From the NCBI GenBank assembly GCA_024709485.1, contig JANJWO010000065.1, positions 61,670 to 125,669 on the forward strand: a stretch of 64,000 nt of DNA. The letters run 5' to 3'. Made by a program: the position numbers and the translations under genes. This stretch comes from Hydrogenophilaceae bacterium. GTDB lineage: Bacteria > Pseudomonadota > Gammaproteobacteria > Burkholderiales > Thiobacillaceae. Shown here piece by piece: positions 27,823 through 37,723 of this stretch (positions within the stretch are counted from its first letter, which is position 1; each line of letters begins with the position of its first letter). Below the pieces are notes generated by a model, which was given only the letters and a program-made list of their open reading frames with translations, made no database searches and had not been told where the DNA came from.

Positions 27823-28566
27823 TTACTTCGCGTACTTGGCCGGCAGGGGAATGACCGGCGTCTTGCGCGGGCGGGACGCAGGCGCGAGCGCCGGCTCCTG
27901 GATTTCCGCGGGCTCGCTGCGGTCCAGGCGGTAAAGCGCGACGACCAGGCCCATCGCGGACGCCAGCAGGTAATAAGGGCCGAACAGCCAGAACACCAGC
28001 GGGATGGCGAAGAAGAAGGCGCGCATGCCGATCGAGAACATGTTGCCGGCGCGGTGCAGGCGCCGGGCGACCGCCCTGGGCGCGAGGTTGTGGTGCGCGT
28101 CGTGTTCCGGCACGTTCACCATGAACACGACGTGATTGGCGAGGCGCACCGACATCGCGAAGGCAAAAAACGCCACCATGAAATCCACCAGCAGGAACAG
28201 CACCTTGAGCGTCCACAGCTCGGCGGAGTGAGCGCCGGCCGGGCTCAGCGCATGCCAGCTGCCGGCGATGTGCTCGGCCTGGCCCGACAGGGTGAGCGTG
28301 CCGATGATCAGCAGCGCCGCCGTGGAGGCCATCAGCGACGCGCCCATCACGAAATTGCGCAAGGTCTGCACCGCCATCACGTCCTTGGACGGGTTGCGCA
28401 TGATGTTCTCGACCCACAGCCTGCGCGCCAGGGCGTTCACGCCGTGGATGGTGTAGGTGGGATTGCGGCGCAGCTGGCGCAGCAGAAAGTAATAGTAGGC
28501 GACGACGAGGGCGCAGCTGATGCCCAGCGCCGCGGCGTCGGTCTTGAATTCCAGAAACCAATGCAT
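27823..28566 (-). CDS. DUF599-like membrane protein
   Basis: MHWFLEFKTDAAALGISCALVVAYYYFLLRQLRRNPTYTIHGVNALARRLWVENIMRNPSKDVMAVQTLRNFVMGASLMASTAALLIIG; polytopic. Confidence 0.75.
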   Translation of the reverse strand: MHWFLEFKTDAAALGISCALVVAYYYFLLRQLRRNPTYTIHGVNALARRLWVENIMRNPSKDVMAVQTLRNFVMGASLMASTAALLIIGTLTLSGQAEHIAGSWHALSPAGAHSAELWTLKVLFLLVDFMVAFFAFAMSVRLANHVVFMVNVPEHDAHHNLAPRAVARRLHRAGNMFSIGMRAFFFAIPLVFWLFGPYYLLASAMGLVVALYRLDRSEPAEIQEPALAPASRPRKTPVIPLPAKYAK

Positions 28567-29060
28567 CCTTGTCCCTTCCTCGGCTTGATTCTGCGGGGCG
28601 CGGCTTACAGGGCGCGCCGGGCGAGGGCGCGTGCCGCCATTCCCGGACCCGGCGCGGGCCGCGCCTGACGGCCTTGCGCGTGGGCGGCATCCCGGAACCT
28701 GCGCAGCAGCGCCCGGCATGCGCTGTCGTTGCCGGCATTGGCAAAGGCCATGGCGTTGAGGATGGTGGTGCCGGCACGGACGAGTGCGTTCATGGTGAGT
28801 CCTTCAGTGTGTTGGTGTTGCCACAACTGTTGCAGTTTGTGTGCCAGTTCGGCAAGTGCATGAATTCAATGAGATTTATTGAGATTGCGGCTGGCATGGA
28901 AAACAGGCCATGTCGTAATCGGCAACAGCCTGGGCCGGAATTCGTCTTGTAACATCATGAATATGAAAGGTTTACCAAATTCGCGCTGATTGTGTTGTTT
29001 AATGATGCATATGTATCAATACGCAACTATAATGGTCGCGTGTTTAATGATTCAGCGCGG

Positions 29061-30524
29061 ATGATGCGGCACTCCCTGCAGGGAAAAATGACCCTGGGCT
29101 ACTACGCCGTCGCCGGCATCATGCTGGTCGCCTCCGTGTTTTTCGTCGGCGAGCTGCGCACCCTCGAAGCCCGCGTGGTGCTGGGGCAGCGGGCCACCGA
29201 CCTGTACGACAGCGTCCTCGAGATCCGCCGTTTCGAGCGCAATTATTTCCTCTACCACCAGGCCGCCGACCGCGAGGAGAACGCGCGCCACATCGGCCTG
29301 GCACGGCAGCTGCTGAGCGAGAACGAGGCGGACTATCTCGCCATCGTGCCGCGCGCGCGCCTCGGGCAGCTGGAAGCCCGACTCAACGCCTACCAGGAGG
29401 CCATGGCCGGCCTGCCGGCGGCGGAGGCCGCGCCGGCGCAGATGCAGGCGCTCGAGCCGCGCATCCGCAATCTGGGGCAGGAGGTGGTCGGGATCGCCGG
29501 GGAAATCGCGGCCTCCGAGCGCCGGCAGATCCAGGCCACGCTGGCCGGCTTCCAGACCCTGCTGCTGGCCGCCATCCTCTGCATGGCGCTGCTGATCGTC
29601 GCCGTCGGCCGCGCCCTGTCGCAGCGCGTGGTGCGGCCGCTCAAGGCAATGGAGGCGAGCGTCGAGGCCATCATCGCCAATCGCCGCGAGAGCCTGTCGG
29701 CGCCGTCCAACGACCGCGAAATCATTTCCGTCATCGCCGCCTTCAATCACATGCTCAAGGAGCTGGATCTCAGGCAGAAATCGCTGATGCGCTCGGAGCG
29801 GCTGGCATCCTTGGGCACCATGCTTTCCGGCGTGGCGCACGAGCTCAACAACCCGCTGTCCAACATCTCCAGCTCGTGCCAGATCCTGCACGAGGAAATC
29901 GGCGAACACGATCCGGAAACGCAGAAGCGCTACCTGGAACGCATCGATCAGCAGACCGAGCGCGCGCGCCACATCGTGCGTTCGCTGCTGGAGTTTTCGC
30001 GCGAGAAGGAATTCCGCAAGGAGCAGGTGCCGCTGCGCGCCATGGTGGCGCAGACCGTCGGCTTCGTGCGCGGAGCCGTCTCGGCCAAGTCCGTGGTGAA
30101 GCTGTCCATCGACGAAGAGCTGCGCGTGCCGGCGGACGCCCAGCGTTTGCAGCAGGTCATGGTGAACCTGATCAGCAATGCGCTCGAAGGCGTGGGGGCG
30201 GACGGCGAGATCGTGATTGCGGCGCAGCGCCTGCAGGCGGCGGCGCCGCCCGCCGGCATCGCGCTGGGGCCGGGCTGCGACACCCCGGGCGAGGTGGTGG
30301 AGATCAGCGTCGCCGACAACGGCCCCGGCATCGCCCCGGAAATCCTGCCGCGCATATTCGATCCCTTCTTCACCACCAAGCAGGTCGGCCATGGCATGGG
30401 GCTCGGCCTTTTCGTCGTCTACGAAATCGTGGACGAGCACGGCGGCTGCATCGCCGTGCAAAGCGCGCCGGGCCGGGGCACGGTCTTCCGCATCCGCCTG
30501 CCGGCGCAAACGGAGGCGCAATGA
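29061..30524 (+). CDS. Sensor histidine kinase
   Basis: Two TM segments, HAMP-like region, H-box LSGVAHELNNPLSNISSS, N-box and G1/G2 (VADNGPGIAPEI, GHGMGLGLFVVYEIV). Upstream start at 28992 possible. Confidence 0.92.
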   Translation: MMRHSLQGKMTLGYYAVAGIMLVASVFFVGELRTLEARVVLGQRATDLYDSVLEIRRFERNYFLYHQAADREENARHIGLARQLLSENEADYLAIVPRARLGQLEARLNAYQEAMAGLPAAEAAPAQMQALEPRIRNLGQEVVGIAGEIAASERRQIQATLAGFQTLLLAAILCMALLIVAVGRALSQRVVRPLKAMEASVEAIIANRRESLSAPSNDREIISVIAAFNHMLKELDLRQKSLMRSERLASLGTMLSGVAHELNNPLSNISSSCQILHEEIGEHDPETQKRYLERIDQQTERARHIVRSLLEFSREKEFRKEQVPLRAMVAQTVGFVRGAVSAKSVVKLSIDEELRVPADAQRLQQVMVNLISNALEGVGADGEIVIAAQRLQAAAPPAGIALGPGCDTPGEVVEISVADNGPGIAPEILPRIFDPFFTTKQVGHGMGLGLFVVYEIVDEHGGCIAVQSAPGRGTVFRIRLPAQTEAQ

Positions 30525-31891
30525 TGGAAGCGCGGCTGTTGATCATCGACGACGAAGAAATCACCCTCGGCAACCTGCAGCATGTGATGGAGCGGCAGGG
30601 CTACCGCGTGGTCGCCTGCCGGAGCGGCGCGGAGGGCGTGAAATGCCTGGAAACCCAGGCTTTCGACGTGGTGCTGACCGACCTGCGCATGGAAGGCGTG
30701 AACGGCATGGACGTGCTGAACAAAAGCCGCGCATTGCAGCCGGATGCGGAAGTCATTTTCATCACCGCCTACGCCACGGCGGAATCGGCGGTGCAGGCCC
30801 TGAAGCACGGCGCCTTCTACTACATCGCCAAGCCGTTCCGGCTCGACGAGGTGCGCAAGGTCGTGGCCGAGGCGCTGGAGAAGGTCCGCCTGCGCCGGGA
30901 AAACCAGGCGCTGCACCGCGAAATCGCGCGCTACCGCGACAGCGACAGCATCATCACCCAGGATCCCGGGATGCAGCGGCTGCTGGACATGGCGCGGCAG
31001 ATCGCGCCGACCGACTGCAGCGTGCTCATCACCGGCGAGAGCGGGACCGGCAAGGAGCTGTTCGCGAAATTCCTGCACCGGCACAGCGCTCGCCGCGACG
31101 GCCCCTATGTCGCCCTCAACTGCGGCGCCTTCAGCGAGCAGCTGCTGGCGAACGAGCTTTTCGGCCACGAGAAGGGGGCGTTCACCGGCGCCACGGCGCT
31201 GAAGAAAGGGCTGATCGAAGTCAGCGCCGGCGGCACGCTGTTTCTCGACGAGGTCACCGAGATGGAGCCGTCGATGCAGGTCAAGCTGCTGCGCGTCTTG
31301 CAGGAAAAGGAGGTGCTGCGCGTCGGCGGCACGCGGCCGGTGAAGTGCGACGTGCGCGTGATCGCCGCCACCAACCGCGATGTCGAGAAGGCCGTGCGCG
31401 AGGGGCGTTTCCGCGAGGATCTGTATTTCCGGCTGAACGTGGTCAACCTCCACATTCCGCCGCTTGCGCGGCGCCGCGGCGACATCCCGCTGCTGGCGCG
31501 GCATTTCCTGCTCAGGTACGCGGAGCGCATGAAGAAGCCGGTGACGCGGATTTCCGACGAGGTGCTGGCCGCGATGATGCAATATTCCTTTCCCGGCAAT
31601 GTCCGGGAACTGGAGAACCTCATCGAGCGCGGCGTCGCCATGGCCCAGGGCGACGCCATCGAGCCGGGCCAGCTGCCGGACACGATGCGCAAAGGCGATA
31701 ATAAGTTCGGCTATCGCGCGCTTGGCGGTCGCCTGCCGACCCTGGAGGAGCAGGAGCGGGACTACATCCGGCGCGTGCTCGACGAGGTCAAGGGCAACCA
31801 GACCGCGGCCGCCAGGATCCTGGGGATCAACCGCGCGTCGCTGTGGCGGAAGCTGAAGTCACGGCCGGACGCCGAGGCGGACGGCGACTGA
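30521..31891 (+). CDS. Sigma-54-dependent response regulator (NtrC family)
   Basis: REC domain LLIIDDEEITLGNLQHVM...VVLTDLRM; AAA+ GESGTGKELFAKFLHR with GAFTGA; Fis-like HTH. Confidence 0.95.
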   Translation: MMEARLLIIDDEEITLGNLQHVMERQGYRVVACRSGAEGVKCLETQAFDVVLTDLRMEGVNGMDVLNKSRALQPDAEVIFITAYATAESAVQALKHGAFYYIAKPFRLDEVRKVVAEALEKVRLRRENQALHREIARYRDSDSIITQDPGMQRLLDMARQIAPTDCSVLITGESGTGKELFAKFLHRHSARRDGPYVALNCGAFSEQLLANELFGHEKGAFTGATALKKGLIEVSAGGTLFLDEVTEMEPSMQVKLLRVLQEKEVLRVGGTRPVKCDVRVIAATNRDVEKAVREGRFREDLYFRLNVVNLHIPPLARRRGDIPLLARHFLLRYAERMKKPVTRISDEVLAAMMQYSFPGNVRELENLIERGVAMAQGDAIEPGQLPDTMRKGDNKFGYRALGGRLPTLEEQERDYIRRVLDEVKGNQTAAARILGINRASLWRKLKSRPDAEADGD

Positions 31892-31907
31892 AGCGGCCCG
31901 CCGCGCC

Positions 31908-32342
31908 TCATTCACCGTCTTTTGCATTCCAGAAGCGCGCCATCGCGATATAGGCGAAGGACGTGGTCCAGCCGATGAGCAGCAGGCCGTTCAGCGCTTC
32001 CATGCCCGCCACCAGCCGTATCGGCCCGAGCGGGACCACGTCGCCGAAGCCGAGCGACGAATAGGTTTCCGCGGACAGATACATGCAGTTTTCGAGCGTC
32101 GAGCCGCCGGGGCCGCTGAGCGTGCCGACGTTGGCGAAATGGATGCAGGCGAACACCACCAGCCCGTACAGCAGGATTTCCGTGCCGTGCGCGAGGAACG
32201 CGGAAAAAATGACGGCGATCAGCTTGGTTCTGGGCGGCACCCGCAGCCCGGGCAGGCGGGTCGTCAGCTGCCGGAGCACTTCGTAATGAATCAGCGTGGT
32301 CATCACGAGCAGGAAGACGCAAGTCAGGCCGACGATAAGCAT
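31908..32342 (-). CDS. Two-TM ion channel family protein (putative potassium channel)
   Basis: YLSAETYSSLGFGDVVPLGPIRLVAGMEALNGLLLIGWTTSFAY; pore-loop plus two TM segments. Confidence 0.75.
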   Translation of the reverse strand: MLIVGLTCVFLLVMTTLIHYEVLRQLTTRLPGLRVPPRTKLIAVIFSAFLAHGTEILLYGLVVFACIHFANVGTLSGPGGSTLENCMYLSAETYSSLGFGDVVPLGPIRLVAGMEALNGLLLIGWTTSFAYIAMARFWNAKDGE

Positions 32343-32494
32343 GGTCGTTGGAAGCAGTCCGGCAAATTAGGAGGCGGCTCCAGGGCGCGCGGGGCAGGGC
32401 AACGGGCGCGCTGGATGATGCAAAGAGAGCCTGCGGCCGGTTGAAAGTTCCGCCGCCGCCCCGCGGTCGCGCGCCGGGGCGGCCGGCAATCGGA

Positions 32495-32824
32495 TCACGT
32501 CTGCTCCCGGGCCTGCGCCATCATGCGCTCCAGCGGCGCGTGCAGGGCGGCTTCCAGGTTTTGCACCTGATCCTGGGGAATCGTCATGCCGGCCAGCGCA
32601 GCGGCGATGTCCGACGGCATCAGGATCAGGCCGTCTTCGGGCTGCACGGCGACACCGTCCAGCCACAGGCTGGGGAAGCCGTTGCCGTGCGCCGCGCGGG
32701 TTTCGCTGTAGACGGTTTCCGTCTCGGCGCCCAGCTGGCGCGCGAGCGTGTCGGCGTAGTCGGCATATAGCTTGCAGCGTCCGCCGGGCGGCTGCTGCGA
32801 GATGACGCGAATTTTCATGCGCAT
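32495..32824 (-). CDS. Hypothetical small protein, 109 aa
   Basis: MRMKIRVISQQPPGGRCKLYADYADTLARQLGAETETVYSETRAAHGNGFPSLWLDGVAVQPEDGLILMPSDI; possibly thioredoxin-like fold (inference). Confidence 0.65.
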   Translation of the reverse strand: MRMKIRVISQQPPGGRCKLYADYADTLARQLGAETETVYSETRAAHGNGFPSLWLDGVAVQPEDGLILMPSDIAAALAGMTIPQDQVQNLEAALHAPLERMMAQAREQT

Positions 32825-32839
32825 GGCGAGTGTCCTTGT

Positions 32840-33775
32840 TCAGGGTGGGCGTTTCATCAGGTAGGCGGTCAGGTTTTCGATGTCTTCCGCCTGCAGCGGA
32901 AATGCCGGCATGAGGGCGGCATAGCCCGGCACCAGGAAGGCGCTGGGCTCGCGGATCGAACGGCGCAGATAGCCGGGCCAGTGAATGTCGCCGGCGCTGG
33001 CGAGGTCGGGGGCGAGGCCGGCCTGCGGGGCGTGGCAGGCCGCGCAGCCAAGCTTCGCGTAGAGGCGCTCGCCGCGCGCGGCATCGCCGCCGGCGCGCGC
33101 TTCCTCGCGCAGGCTCGCGGGCAGCGCGCCGGTCGGCGCGGCCAGGGCCTGCCAGGCCGACAGGCGCTTGCGCCCGGCGCGGCCGTCCTCGGCGCCGTCC
33201 CAGGCTGCGAAGGCGAGTGCAACGGGCGCGTGTGCGGCGACCCTGCCGCGCAACACCACTTCCCAGCCGCCGGCGCTGCGCCGCGCGTGCGCCTCGATGG
33301 GGGCGGCGCCGCGTTCCAGGCTGCCGAAGCCGTGCGCCGTCAGGCTCTCGGGCGGCCGCCCTGCGCGCCAGAGCCAGAGCGACACCGCGCGGCCCGGCTC
33401 GCCCATGCCGACATAGGGCAGGGTCTTGCCGGGCGGGGCGAACTGCACCGCCACGGCGTCGGCGAAGCGGTCGGTGGCGTGGACATCGTAGGTGTTTTCG
33501 CCGGCATCCGCCCAGGCGAGCCGCAGCGCCAGCCGGGTGCCGCCGCGCAGCGCGCGCGCTTCCAGCATCAGGGGCTCGCCGCCCGGGCCGCCGGCGATGG
33601 TGGCCTGGGGATAAAGCCGCAGCGTGGCGGCGGGCGCTCGCTCCCAGGCGGCGGCGGCGGGGTCGAGCGGCGGCTCGCCGGGGGTCTCGGCGAGCCGGAT
33701 GATGCGTTCGGGCGGCGGCGCCGGCCATGCCGGCAGCGCGCAGCACAGCAGCAGCCCGAACAGCGCCGCCCTCAT
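32840..33775 (-). CDS. Type II DMSO-reductase-family gamma (heme b, ethylbenzene dehydrogenase-like) subunit with C-terminal cytochrome c domain
   Basis: N-terminal signal; EB_dh-like beta domain; C-terminal GERLYAKLGCAACHAPQAGLAPDL (CxxCH). Confidence 0.75.
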   Translation of the reverse strand: MRAALFGLLLCCALPAWPAPPPERIIRLAETPGEPPLDPAAAAWERAPAATLRLYPQATIAGGPGGEPLMLEARALRGGTRLALRLAWADAGENTYDVHATDRFADAVAVQFAPPGKTLPYVGMGEPGRAVSLWLWRAGRPPESLTAHGFGSLERGAAPIEAHARRSAGGWEVVLRGRVAAHAPVALAFAAWDGAEDGRAGRKRLSAWQALAAPTGALPASLREEARAGGDAARGERLYAKLGCAACHAPQAGLAPDLASAGDIHWPGYLRRSIREPSAFLVPGYAALMPAFPLQAEDIENLTAYLMKRPP

Positions 33776-34770
33776 GGCTTCTCCGCCTCGGGCCGGCTCA
33801 GGCGGAACATGTCGCCGTGGCGGTAGGCGATGAGCATGTCCATCAGCGGCGAGGCCTCGCCGCGCGATTTCTTGTCGATTTCCCGCTGCAGGGTGGCGAG
33901 CGCCGCGTCCACGCCGGGGCCGAACAGCTGGCTGAGATAGTCGTCGGGAATGCGCGGCTGGCCGCTCGGCTTGCCGTCGGCGTCAAACGCCGGCGGCGAC
34001 AAGGGTGGCACGTAGTAGACGTTGGGCTGGGTGCCGTATTCGGGGTGCAGCGGCAGCGCCACTTTCCAGACGTTCACCAGTTGATGCAGGGCGCCGCCTT
34101 CGTCGTCAAGGTAGGACACGTGGCGCGCGCGCCCCACGCACTGATAGGCGCAGGCCTGGGGGATGCCTTTTTCCACGCGTGGATAGCAGAAGATGCATTT
34201 CTCGGACGTGCCCGCCAGCGGATTGAAATAGATCTTCTTGTATGGGCAGGCGGCGACGCAGTAGCGGTAGCCGCGGCAGCGCTCCTGGTCGATCAGCACG
34301 ATGCCGTCCTCCTCGCGCTTGTAGATGGCCTGGCGCGGACAGGCGGCGAGGCAGGCCGGCTTGGTGCAGTGGTTGCACAGGCGCGGCAGGTAGAAGAAAT
34401 AGCCGTTGGGGAATTCGCCCGCGCCCTGGTCCTCTTCCCAGTTGGGGCCCCACTGCATGGGTTCCAGGGGGCGCAGGGGCTGGTCGCTGTCGCGGAACAG
34501 CGCCGCCTCGAAGTTGAAGTCGGCGGGGATGCCGTAGTCCTCGGTCAGGCGCGGCAGGCGGCCGGGCTTGAGCCGCGCGCCGTCCCAGCCGCCGCCGGCG
34601 GTTTCCCAGTCGCGCGGATAGCCCTTGCCGGGCTTGGTTTCCACGTGGTTCCAGTACATGAACTCGCGGCCGTCGCGGTCGGTCCATTGCGACTTGCAGG
34701 CGAGCGTGCAGGTCTGGCAGCCGATGCACTTGTTGAGGTCGATGACCATGCCGAGTTGACGTGCGCTCAT
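33772..34770 (-). CDS. Molybdoenzyme beta subunit, four 4Fe-4S type
   Basis: MSARQLGMVIDLNKCIGCQTCTLACKSQWTDRDGREFMYWNHVETKPGKGYPRDWE...LCNHCTKPACLAACP...CRGYRYCVAACPYKKI; NarH/DdhB/ClrB-like. Confidence 0.9.
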   Translation of the reverse strand: MSARQLGMVIDLNKCIGCQTCTLACKSQWTDRDGREFMYWNHVETKPGKGYPRDWETAGGGWDGARLKPGRLPRLTEDYGIPADFNFEAALFRDSDQPLRPLEPMQWGPNWEEDQGAGEFPNGYFFYLPRLCNHCTKPACLAACPRQAIYKREEDGIVLIDQERCRGYRYCVAACPYKKIYFNPLAGTSEKCIFCYPRVEKGIPQACAYQCVGRARHVSYLDDEGGALHQLVNVWKVALPLHPEYGTQPNVYYVPPLSPPAFDADGKPSGQPRIPDDYLSQLFGPGVDAALATLQREIDKKSRGEASPLMDMLIAYRHGDMFRLSRPEAEKP

Positions 34771-37517
34771 GCTGTTTTCTCCACATCCACCGCTGATTCG
34801 AAAGCGATCATGTTGCCGTCCCAGTTGGGGTTGAATTTGAGATGCCCCCAGCCCTCCACCAGCTCCAGCGGCGAAAGCAGCCCCGCCACCACGCTGTTGA
34901 GCCCCAGCCGGCCGCGGAACTGGAAGGGCTCCCAGGCATGGTCCATGACCAAGGCATCGGGCGGGATGGCGGGCATGAGCTTGGCGCGCGCCTGGAAGGC
35001 GCCGACATCGTTGAACACGCGCACCGGATCGCCTTCGGCGATGCCGCGCTGGCGCGCCGTGGCGGGGTTGAGCCAGACATGCGGCTCGCCGCGCTGCAAT
35101 CTGAGCAACTGCGCGTTGGTCCGCCACTGCGAGTGGATGCCGTGGCGCGTGTGCGGCGTCCAGAAGGCGAGCGGATAAGTCTTTGGCCGCAGCGGCCGCA
35201 GCGCGGTGGGCGTTGCGCAGCCCAGCCGCTTGAACAGCGGATGGTCGACATAGAACTGCTGCCGGCCCGAGAGCGTCTTGTAGGGCTGGCGCAGGTAGAC
35301 GTTGTGCTCGAAGGAATGGAACGGCCGGTTGGCATAGAGCGGCGAATTGAAACCGGCCTCGCGATTGAGCGTGACGTAGCCGTGCTGCATGGCCTCTTCC
35401 GGCGTCCACGGCGCGATGGCGGGGACGTTCGCCATCAACCAGCGCACCACGTCCTCGTCGTTCCTGAGCTTGCCGTGGTCGCTGAAGTCGTCGGCAAGAC
35501 GCGCGAGCTCGCGCATCACCGGCGCCGCCTTGTCGCCCTTCGTTTCCAGGAAGTCGGGATCGGGGATGGCGTCGAGGCCGCGCTTCTTCGCCGCCGCCGC
35601 GATGGCCTCGGCGAGCAGCAGGCAGATTTCCCATTCGGATTTGGTTTCGCCGACGGGCTTCAGCCCTTTCGGCGGCACGGTGATGTTGCAGAAGCGGTGG
35701 TAGCCCAGTTCGCCGCGCAGGTCCCACGACTCGTACTGGCTCTTGGCCGGCAGCACGTAATCCGCCCACAGCGCGGTGCTGTCCATGCGGTGGTTGACAT
35801 CGACGAAGAGGTCGAGGCCCTCGATGAAGGCGCGGCGGTAATGCGCCTCCGACTTGTTGCGCCTGAGCATGTTGTCGGCGAACAGCAGCAGCGCGCGCGG
35901 CTTGCCGAACCAGGCGCCGCTGGTCTCGGCGTAGCGCCCGGCCAGCGCGTCGATCTCGCGGTTGTCGAGGCCGAGGCTGTGCTTGAGGTGGGCGTCGGAA
36001 TAGTGGCGTTTCATGGAACTGGCCATGTCGCCGTTCATCCATTCGCTGAAGAAGCCGGAGGCGAAGCGCGCCGGTTTGGGGCTGGAGAGCGGGCCGATGC
36101 CGCCCAGGCTCCAGTTGTTCTCGGTGTCCAGTCCGCCGCGTTCGCCGGCGTGGCCGGTGAGCGCGCAGGCGAGCGCCGCTGCCCAGCAGGTCATGGTGCC
36201 CGATACGTATTTATGCAGCGAGAAGCCGATGTTGACGATGGCCTTTTCCGCCTTCGCCAGATCCTGCGCCATGCGTTCCACCAGCGCCGGATGCACGCCG
36301 GTGCTGGCCTGCGTCTCGCCGGGCGGAAACTTCAGCGCCTCGCGCCTTGCCTGCTCGAACACGGTGGTGACCGGGATCAGGGCGCCGTCCCGGCCCTTGA
36401 CCGTCCAGCTTCCCCGCAGCGCGGGCCTGAGCTTGCCCAGGCGCAGGGACTTCTTGAAGTGGCCCTGCGTGCCGGGCATGGTCTGGACCGCATCGCTGGC
36501 TTCGTCCCAGCAATAGAACACATCGTCCTTGCCCTTGTCGCGCAGATCGCGATGGCGCAGCAGGTCGCCGGTGTCGGTGCGCACCAGGAAGGGCAGATCG
36601 GTCTGCTCGCGCACGAAGGCCTCGTCGATGAGCCCGTCGCGGAACAGAACGTGCAGCAGCGACAGGGCGAGGAAGCTGTCGCTGCCCGGCTTCACCGGCA
36701 GCCAGTCGCTGGCCAGCTTGGCGCTGGCGTTGTACTCCGGCGTGATGCAGTAGATCCGGGCGCCGTTGTAGCGCGCCTCCATCAGGTAGTGGGCGTCGGG
36801 GATGCGGGTCACCGCCGGGTTGATGCCCCAGAGGATGATGGTGTCGGCCTCGAACCAGGCGTCGAGGGTGTGGCCCACGGTGGCGAGGCCATAGGCCAGC
36901 GAGGCGCCGGTGAACATGTCGCCCACGGCGCTGGCCGGGTACAGGCGCTGCGCGCCCAGCAGCGAGCCCAGGCGCAGCGGGCCGGCGCGCCGCCCCAGCG
37001 AGAGGATGCCGGTGCCGCAATGCAGCATCAGCGAGGCCAGGCCGTGGCCTTGCAGATTGTCGAGCACGCGCGCGGCGATGTCGTCCAGCGCCTCGTTCCA
37101 GGATACCCGCTCCCATTTGCCTGCGCCGCGGCGGCCCGCGCGTTTCATGGGGTAAAGCAGGCGGTCGGCCTGGTACATCTGCTTCGAGTGCACGATGCCC
37201 TTGTTGCAGCCGCGCGGGTTGGCGTCCGGGATTTTCGGATTGATCGCGGGATAGGCGGCGGCCTGCTCCTCGCGCGTGACCACGCCGTCCTTGGCGTACA
37301 CCTTCCAGGCGCAGTTGCCCTGGCAGTTGGAGCAGTGGAAGGCGAAACCCTGGGCGTCGCCGCGGGTGTCGAGGAATTCGCGCCGGTATCTGTTCTCCCA
37401 CGCCCGCCGCGCCTTGGGATTTTCGGCCGCGAAGGCGGAGAGCGGCGTGAGCGGCCCGCCGAAGGCCAGCGCCAGCCCGCAGTAAGCGGTGCCTTTGAGG
37501 AAGTCTCTGCGTTCCAT
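34767..37517 (-). CDS. Molybdopterin oxidoreductase alpha subunit, type II DMSO reductase family, Tat-exported
   Basis: MERRDFLKGTAYCGLALAFGG (Tat); HCSNCQGNCAW cluster; GWERVSWNEALDDIA-like and MoPterin-binding C-terminal domain. Confidence 0.9.
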   Translation of the reverse strand: MERRDFLKGTAYCGLALAFGGPLTPLSAFAAENPKARRAWENRYRREFLDTRGDAQGFAFHCSNCQGNCAWKVYAKDGVVTREEQAAAYPAINPKIPDANPRGCNKGIVHSKQMYQADRLLYPMKRAGRRGAGKWERVSWNEALDDIAARVLDNLQGHGLASLMLHCGTGILSLGRRAGPLRLGSLLGAQRLYPASAVGDMFTGASLAYGLATVGHTLDAWFEADTIILWGINPAVTRIPDAHYLMEARYNGARIYCITPEYNASAKLASDWLPVKPGSDSFLALSLLHVLFRDGLIDEAFVREQTDLPFLVRTDTGDLLRHRDLRDKGKDDVFYCWDEASDAVQTMPGTQGHFKKSLRLGKLRPALRGSWTVKGRDGALIPVTTVFEQARREALKFPPGETQASTGVHPALVERMAQDLAKAEKAIVNIGFSLHKYVSGTMTCWAAALACALTGHAGERGGLDTENNWSLGGIGPLSSPKPARFASGFFSEWMNGDMASSMKRHYSDAHLKHSLGLDNREIDALAGRYAETSGAWFGKPRALLLFADNMLRRNKSEAHYRRAFIEGLDLFVDVNHRMDSTALWADYVLPAKSQYESWDLRGELGYHRFCNITVPPKGLKPVGETKSEWEICLLLAEAIAAAAKKRGLDAIPDPDFLETKGDKAAPVMRELARLADDFSDHGKLRNDEDVVRWLMANVPAIAPWTPEEAMQHGYVTLNREAGFNSPLYANRPFHSFEHNVYLRQPYKTLSGRQQFYVDHPLFKRLGCATPTALRPLRPKTYPLAFWTPHTRHGIHSQWRTNAQLLRLQRGEPHVWLNPATARQRGIAEGDPVRVFNDVGAFQARAKLMPAIPPDALVMDHAWEPFQFRGRLGLNSVVAGLLSPLELVEGWGHLKFNPNWDGNMIAFESAVDVEKTA

Positions 37518-37540
37518 GATCGAGCCCGTGTCAGGAAAAA

Positions 37541-37703
37541 ACATGCCCCGCGCCGCCCGCCTGCGGGAGGCGGCGCAAGGCGCGGGGGGCGAAGCCTGAT
37601 CGTTTCGCATGCGCCGTCCGCAGCGCGGCCATGCGCCCGCAGGCAGGCGGCGCGCAGGGCCGCGGTCCTGGGCGGCGGTGCGGTATCGCAGCGCGGGGCA
37701 TGT
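37541..37703. repeat. Inverted repeat bounding a GC-rich intergenic element
   Basis: ACATGCCCCGCGC (37541-37553) and GCGCGGGGCATGT (37691-37703), perfect 13-bp; internal GCGCCGCC/GGCGGCGC hairpin. Confidence 0.7.
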
Positions 37704-37723
37704 CTTCTCCTGGCATCGGCGCC

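Noticed and set aside
28605-28793. Possible 62-aa gene (MNALVRAGTTILNAMAFANAGNDSACRALLRRFRD...)
   Set aside because: Short and Arg/Ala-rich; start region is plausible but support is too weak for a feature call.
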